Assembly (NCBI GenBank): GCA_921293015.1
Contig: OV121081.1
Coordinates: forward strand, 72,061,022 to 72,125,021
DNA length: 64,000 nt
Reading direction: 5' to 3'
DNA from: Phorcus lineatus
Taxonomy: Eukaryota > Mollusca > Gastropoda > Trochida > Trochidae
Shown here one piece after another: positions 58,195 through 64,000 of this stretch. Position 1 is the first letter of the stretch. Each line of letters starts with the position of its first letter. The notes beneath the pieces are model-generated. The model worked only from the letters and a program-made list of their open reading frames with translations, was not told the origin of the DNA and did not search any database. A program made the translations under genes and the position numbers.

Positions 58195-58620
58195 CTAGGT
58201 TGGCATAGTGTTAGTGATACTACCCTGAAAACATACTCGGAGCATTATTATGGATCCTTTTGCAACCTTCTCCATCAGCAATCTGAATCTGCAGGGTTCC
58301 TTCCAACACCCTGATCTTTTTAAAGCCACATGCCTTGTATTGTTGTCACTTGGTTCTTCATGGCTATGTTTACCAAGAGCATATAATTTTTTCAGCCAAT
58401 GAAATGTCATTATGCATGGTGCTTGAAGGTGCTTGAATTCAACAAACTTGTCATCCAGGTTGTGCTGCTGATGGATGCAAGTTGTTTCATTGGATGGTAA
58501 TATACTTAGCAATTTGATGCTCATTTCCTGTAGGAGATCAGGGTATGGGAAGGAGCTCCGCAGATTCAAATATGCTGATGGGGCAGGATAATCCCATTGA
58601 TGCATTGAACAAATAATCAT
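58195..58620 (-). pseudogene. Decayed pogo/Tigger-like transposase fragment
   Basis: A 141-codon minus-strand frame contains LPSNETTCIHQQHNLDDKFVEFK, resembling the LPxNTTxxxQPxDQGVIxxFK segment of pogo/Tigger DDE_1 transposases, then FHWLKKL. The rest is unlike the family and the catalytic region is absent. It is related at DNA level to 2352-2558. Confidence 0.35.
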
Positions 58621-59572
58621 TCTTTACAATTAAAGGTTAAGAACAAATTAAGGGAACACCAAACCACTATACCATTTTTCTAACACTGAATGAAGTATGA
58701 CAGCACGAAATCAAATGATGTATCACTTAGTTTAAATTTATAATATTCACTTCACTACCTAAATTTATCTAAAAGCTTAAAATAATTTTCCTCCTCAAAT
58801 TGAGGTCCAGTCTTGACTCTAGTAGATGCCAGGGGCAAGACATGACAAAACAGATGTCCAGTCTTGAAATGACCTCGGGTGTTAACTTGATTGATTTTTC
58901 TATGACCTAATCTTAAAATAACTGCCAGGGACATCTATTTGAGGAAACAAGGTACTTAGAACAGTCCCCGGCAGCCGTAAGGGTGTTGAGCTGTTTATCT
59001 GAAACAAGTTTCTAATTACTTTTGAAATTATTGAATTGGCGATCTTTTTGGAAACTTTTGAAAACTTCAAACGGCAGTCTTTCATCTCTCTCTTGCAAAT
59101 AAACAAGACTTGTCCTTCTGGATTCACAGGCCGATTACCAATTATGTTGTTGACCTTTCTGGATTTACTTTATAATCAACCGCAAGTCTGTAAGACCTTC
59201 ACTATGTTTTATTTCCAGTTATTATATTTCATTAGATAAAATCCTTAGTTGTATTGTAGATCTGTATAGTGAAACAAGGCTTTTGATCATTTTTGTTCTT
59301 AATTGGCCGACCTTTTTAGTTTGTTTCTCTTTTACTCCATTACATTATATCATTATATCTATATATCGGAATCCACTTTGATTGGATTTTCAGTTTCTTT
59401 AACACTCCAATAGTTCAATGGATTATTTGAGAGGATAAATTTGAGTTGTCACTCTTCTTGTAGGGGTTCCATTCGGCATGTGAAACTGAACAGTTCACTG
59501 AAATATCCCATACATAAGTGTTCCAGAACAAAGATATTGAGAAAAGACACAAGCAAATATCATGGAATAACT

Positions 59573-59578
59573 TTTATT
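59573..59578 (-). terminator. Probable poly(A) signal of the right-edge gene
   Basis: AATAAA on the minus strand (plus TTTATT), about 3.1 kb beyond the stop codon at 62719. No other coding exon lies between. If used, 59570-62718 is one long AT-rich 3' UTR. Confidence 0.3.
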
Positions 59579-62500
59579 TTATAAAATCAGTTATAACAGG
59601 TGAAGATGGCAACATCTGACATCAACATGACAAGGAAACAAGTAAGATTTAGTCTGAACATGCCTAAAGAAGCTGATGCTTGCAAACAATGAGAAGACTA
59701 ATGATCCAGTGAGCATTGTGACTCATACGACTGATACGCTTGATATTGGCTCATGACTGATACAGGGTCATGATTGATACAGGATCATATTGCTTAGAGC
59801 ACCTGTTGGTAATCTTAGCTACATCAGAGAATACACAGACATGGGAAGACTATCTCTAACATACACGGGTATACACCGCATATTGAATAAAGTGCACTAT
59901 TACACCTATGTGATATCATTGACTGGCTGTTGGCACGTAAAGAGTTAATGTGGATTTTTTAAATAAGAAAATCAATGATCAAGTAAATGTGTTTTCATGA
60001 TGCATTCAAGTTTAACTGTAAAACATTTATAAAATTACAGTAAAAATAAAAACTTATGACAATATTTTAATTTACATAAATTGTGAAATTCTAAATGACA
60101 ACCATATTTGAAAATGTTAAAAAAATCTAAATGTGAAAAAAAAGCTAATAAAATATCACAACTCATATTTGTAAAATTGACAATGTGCACTTTAAGCAAT
60201 ATGACCTTTAAGTTACACGATATGGATAGATTGGTGTATATAAGATACTACTTACTGATGTCAACTAACCTTGCTTAAAGTGGATCATGTATAAAATATG
60301 AGATGAACGTGACAATACAGGATTTCATCGGACACTGTACAGTATTTAATACTTGTATCAACACTATCACTTAAACCAGTGACCGCTCGGCTTCAGCCTT
60401 TTGTACAATAAGTGAATAAATATAGATTCTACAGAATACTACAAAGATGCTAAGCTTTTGTCTAATGACTAGACATTTTTGTTTGTTTAATAACGTAATT
60501 GCTTAATGTCTAAGATCAAGAAAAGAACAAATCATTATGTTCATTTCCTAAAAGATGATTAAACTCAAGATAAAAATGTAATAAATATTTGATGTAGGTT
60601 AGTTTCCTTCGAAAAGAATACGATTCAAATTCATGCAAGTCATTTAGACCTTGGCAGTGATTTCTTACCCTCCTCTATTTAAAGACTATGAATCATATCC
60701 ACATCGGAAATGAAAGAAAAGAATCGTATAGAAAACAAATACTTTATTCATGACATCTGACATCTTAAACTGAGTCAAAATTAGGCCTTTCATAAATAAG
60801 TTGTTAATTGTATATTTTCTTCATAATTGTCATTAAAACTTCTAAAAGCCTCTCAATTTGGAATTTGGAAGCTATTTGGAATTTGAGCTGAATTATCTAT
60901 TCAAGAGTCTAAAATACATTCAAATCAAGGACATTTTACTTTGCAATGTTTTTAACCTCATAACCCAATACTTTATATTTTTCATATTATGTCAAATAAG
61001 AATAGTCATAGCCATAGCGAGAGACTCTTTCTCCAGGTATTTGAGTTATCTCCCCTGTCCAAAACATTACTAACCTTAAATATGTATGGACTTAACGATC
61101 ATATCTAAAGAATCTGTTCTAATAGAAGTCAAAATGTTGTACATTTTGAAATGATGGTCTAAATATAATCTGTTCTTTTAAAATATCACTGGAACACAAG
61201 GTGCTCATACAAAATGCAATAATAAAATTCATGATACTTTCCTGACTACATCTTCTGGTTTATGATATGACCTGCATTTGAAACCATCAAATGCCATCCA
61301 TATATCTGATAATGAACGATTAAACAATCTGATAATTTTAACATCATATGTAATTAATCTTTACATCAAACATTCTTATTCGTATATAGATGTAGAGCTG
61401 TTAAATAAGAATAGTTATGTGACGAATATTACGAGTATGTGCAACACTGGAATGTGACGCTTCTACTGAGCTGTTTGACTTCCACAAAACACCAATGAAG
61501 AGTTAAATAGGGACAAGGCTATCGGGATTATCAATAACTTAGAAAATGTGTACAGCAGTTGTGATTGTTGATTCAACAATCATCGTATAAAAACACCATG
61601 TTTCCAGATGACGGGAGATTAAGTTATGATGCAATGTACACTGTAAAAGAAAGGAAACACTTGCAAGACTCTCGAGTTCTCCTTATACAGACTGACAATG
61701 CCACTTTTCTTACATTGAAGTTATCACAATCATTAACAATACAAAATTGAAACATCTAGGTACTCAACATTTATCCCTCTCTCAGTCTATGAATACCCAT
61801 ATAAAAAAGCAAAGTGAATTTGTAACTCAAAAATTTTATACTAAGATAATCAAAAAATTATGTTAAATTCATAAATTTTACTGTAGAATGTAAAAGCTCA
61901 GTTAGATAAATTATTTTTCTGAATTATTTGATATTTTGTTACACAAGATGTGTTAATTAAATCATTTCAAGAATTGTTTGATCTTATTCAAATCAATTCT
62001 GATTGAACCACTTTCATACACTTGCATTCTGGGCACCAGTTAAACACAAAGCGATATACAATATTTGGCATCAACTCTAAAATAGTTATTACTTTTCTTT
62101 TTCAATTAAAGAGTTCAAGCTATTCAAAAAATTTTGACCTTTCTCCTTTAATGACATGATTACGAAAAGATGCTAAAATCACACTTTACCTAGATCATCA
62201 AACAGACTATTTGAAGGTAAAGTTCACAGTCGAAAATTCAAAATAACCTTCCTGACAACAATATTTGTCTCAAAGTTTCAAGCTGTTTTGTGCCGACATA
62301 AAATAGGTCCTTTTCAAAGTGTTACTGAGACAAACTCTGACAGAAGCCCAAATAACTGGGCCTGGTTCATAAACATTAAGATAAAATAGCACTCTCTGCA
62401 TACCCATTGTGTGAGTTGATCTTAAAGCTCATTCACATCATACAACTTGTTGTAACAACTTCAATTGATCAACTCTGTTACAGAATGATACATGTAGGTT

Positions 62501-62718
62501 GTAACAACTTCATGTTACTACAGGACATACAACTGAGTTGATACCACAAGTTGTTATACGAGAATGAACCTTTTTCAAAGAATTTGTACATCATCTGAGC
62601 TAGTAGAACATTGACACATTCTCCTTGAAGGTTTCACAATATACAATAACAAGTTGAAGGAAGCTACAAGCGTCTATACAGATCATGCTCCGGCTCGTGA
62701 GGGACCCTTCTTTCTGGG
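59579..62718 (-). other. Likely 3' UTR of the right-edge gene
   Basis: AT-rich, no coding frame above noise. It includes a copy of the mollusc dodecamer (AGTTATCTCCCC near 61045) and a 150-bp TIR element at 62423-62576. Assignment to the UTR rests on the terminal exon at 62719 and the poly(A) signal. Confidence 0.35.
62423..62576. mobile_element. Small MITE-like inverted repeat
   Basis: The left edge AAAGCTCATTCACATCATACAACTTG pairs imperfectly with the right edge CAAGTTGTTATACGAGAATGAACCTTT (about 27 bp). Inside are further copies of GTTGTAACAACTT. The size and structure fit a MITE. Confidence 0.45.
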
Positions 62719-62910
62719 TCATAACTCGGTACACAGGTCAGATCCATAGCCTGGAGGTCGAAGGTGAGACGTTGGGTCAGAGGTCATGCTACTATTGATA
62801 CTCCTGCTACCTGATTGGTCGCTCGGTGCAGGGGAGGGACGGCTGGGCGGGGCATAGCGAGATCCGGATGAGAGGCGTTTTGTTGGGTCCAGGTGACTTC
62901 TTGAATTGGA
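62719..62910 (-). CDS. Terminal coding exon of a gene extending past the right edge (partial)
   Basis: The acceptor TTCCTTCCAG at 62911 is followed by an open frame rich in Ser, Pro and Arg (SRYAPPSRPSPAPSDQSGSR) that ends GYGSDLCTEL before TGA. The final T-E-L fits a class I PDZ ligand (S/T-x-hydrophobic), suggesting the cytoplasmic end of a membrane or scaffold protein. A second frame reads open past this stop (to YDPERR ... DLYRRL), so an alternative acceptor within the exon is possible. The family is not recognisable from this tail. Confidence 0.5.
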   Translation of the reverse strand, partial: SNSRSHLDPTKRLSSGSRYAPPSRPSPAPSDQSGSRSINSSMTSDPTSHLRPPGYGSDLCTEL

Positions 62911-62911
62911 C

Positions 62912-64000
62912 TGGAAGGAAAAAAGGTTTCATGATTTATTCTTTTCTCATATTTAAGACATTTTGACTGATAACAAATAATGTATAAATAATGGAAGAGG
63001 GTCTTGATTTTGAAAACTTTTAAACTGCTAAGATAGTCATTAGTACTACATATTTTCAAATAACATGACTACCTTGGCAGAGATAACATAATCTTGGTCG
63101 TAAGATCTTGAAGTGATTGGCTAAAATAATTTTTCAGCTAACTTGACTTAGTTTTGATTTTTTACCCACAGGGTGAATCATAAATACTGCCTAGCAATAT
63201 TTTTGGAAAGCGAGCCTATACATTTTGTCTATGTCTATAAAACAATAGTTGGCTATGTCAGTGTAGTGTGCCACGGAGGAGTGGTCCATCTAGTGGAAAA
63301 ACAATAACTATTAAAAAACATGACACCCATAAAGTTTGCTATATTGAAACTCATAGCTCTCCCAGTGGGGGTGAGTTGAACATGATGAAAACTCATTATA
63401 CCTAACACTAACATACAATGTAAACCATTCCTAAATATGACACCATGTTACGTTCTAAATAGCTTGATATTGGAATACTCATGATGGATTTATCTGTGTG
63501 AAGTCAGATATATATATATATGCCTCACACTGTTATGGAATCAGTGCAAGGGAGATAACTCTTTGAGGATCAGCATACATATGATCACCAAAAACAGGAA
63601 TACCCGTAATAGTCACTTTTAAAATTATCTTGTAATGGACTCGGAGATTAAAAATATCAGGTTTTCATCTCCCCGATTGAATATTGTCTCTTATTATTCT
63701 ATCTATGTAATCATTTTATTTCCCACACAATTTTCAGAAATATCTTTCTGACTTATTTAGAAATATTTCTCATATCTATTTATAAGGAGTTTATTATGAT
63801 TTTCAGAGAAAAAAAACTGCTATGCCAGTAGAATAGTTTTCTCATGATGTTTGGGGACCTTTTAGTAATAGATCAAACTCAAGTTGATATAAGACTCCAC
63901 TATGTCCTGAAAATATTATTTTGCCCCTGATGTGCTAATCATACTAAATTTGCTTAACTAGTTTTCAGAATTATGCATTACTGAATGAACATAACTACCT
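62912..64000. other. Intron or upstream part of the right-edge gene; nothing coding seen
   Basis: AT-rich with a (TA)n tract near 63510 and another mollusc dodecamer (AGGGAGATAACTC at 63549). No exon with good splice sites and coding content was found. Confidence 0.4.

Overview
The window looks like nuclear DNA from a mollusc, most likely a gastropod. It is AT-rich, with intron-split genes using GT/AG junctions, large intergenic spaces, tRNA-headed SINEs with mollusc-type tails (a GAGGT-rich end followed by a 'GGGTTTAACGCTGCTTTCAAGAG'-like core), LINE fragments, MITEs, and scattered copies of the dodecamer AGGGAGATAACT. The species assignment is inference.

Layout. (1) 1018-20294, minus strand: two tandem seven-exon paralogues encoding secreted/ER-lumen JmjC (cupin_8) 2-oxoglutarate oxygenases. 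I rebuilt both exon by exon. The first four exons have identical lengths in the two genes (248, 152, 170, 161 nt) and all intron phases agree. Gene A (400 aa) has a perfect EF-hand loop and ends KDEL. Gene B (474 aa) has a degenerate EF-hand, a longer basic/acidic tail, and ends HDEF. Their introns hold a 13 x 61-bp satellite, two SINE pieces, a truncated LINE, decayed duplicates of the edge of exon 3 in both genes, and a plus-strand exon that would encode a signal peptide. (2) 20295-30327: a spacer of about 10 kb with two promoter-like modules sharing identical motif order and spacing, and a LINE scrap. (3) 30341-36154 and 45598-50964, plus strand: two intron-poor C2H2 zinc-finger genes of 1937 and 1788 aa. 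They are related to each other, and the first carries the ZNF532/ZNF592/ZNF687 signature. Both begin just after a 3' splice site with a short upstream ORF touching or overlapping the main start. Between them lie a SINE, a pogo/Tc1-like MITE with TA target site, and another TIR element. The second gene appears C-terminally truncated, because its reading frame and repeats continue about 400-700 bp past the stop. (4) About 52200-57388, plus strand: an apparently full-length non-LTR retrotransposon with open ORF1 and ORF2 (endonuclease plus RT). (5) 57500-64000: old repeats, a decayed transposase-like fragment, and on the minus strand the last coding exon (ending CTEL, a possible PDZ ligand) and long 3' UTR of a gene extending past the right edge.

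No operons or bacterial features are present. The JmjC pair would act on proteins in the secretory pathway and the zinc-finger pair in the nucleus. Nothing in the sequence links the two pairs functionally apart from a shared spacer that may hold their promoters.
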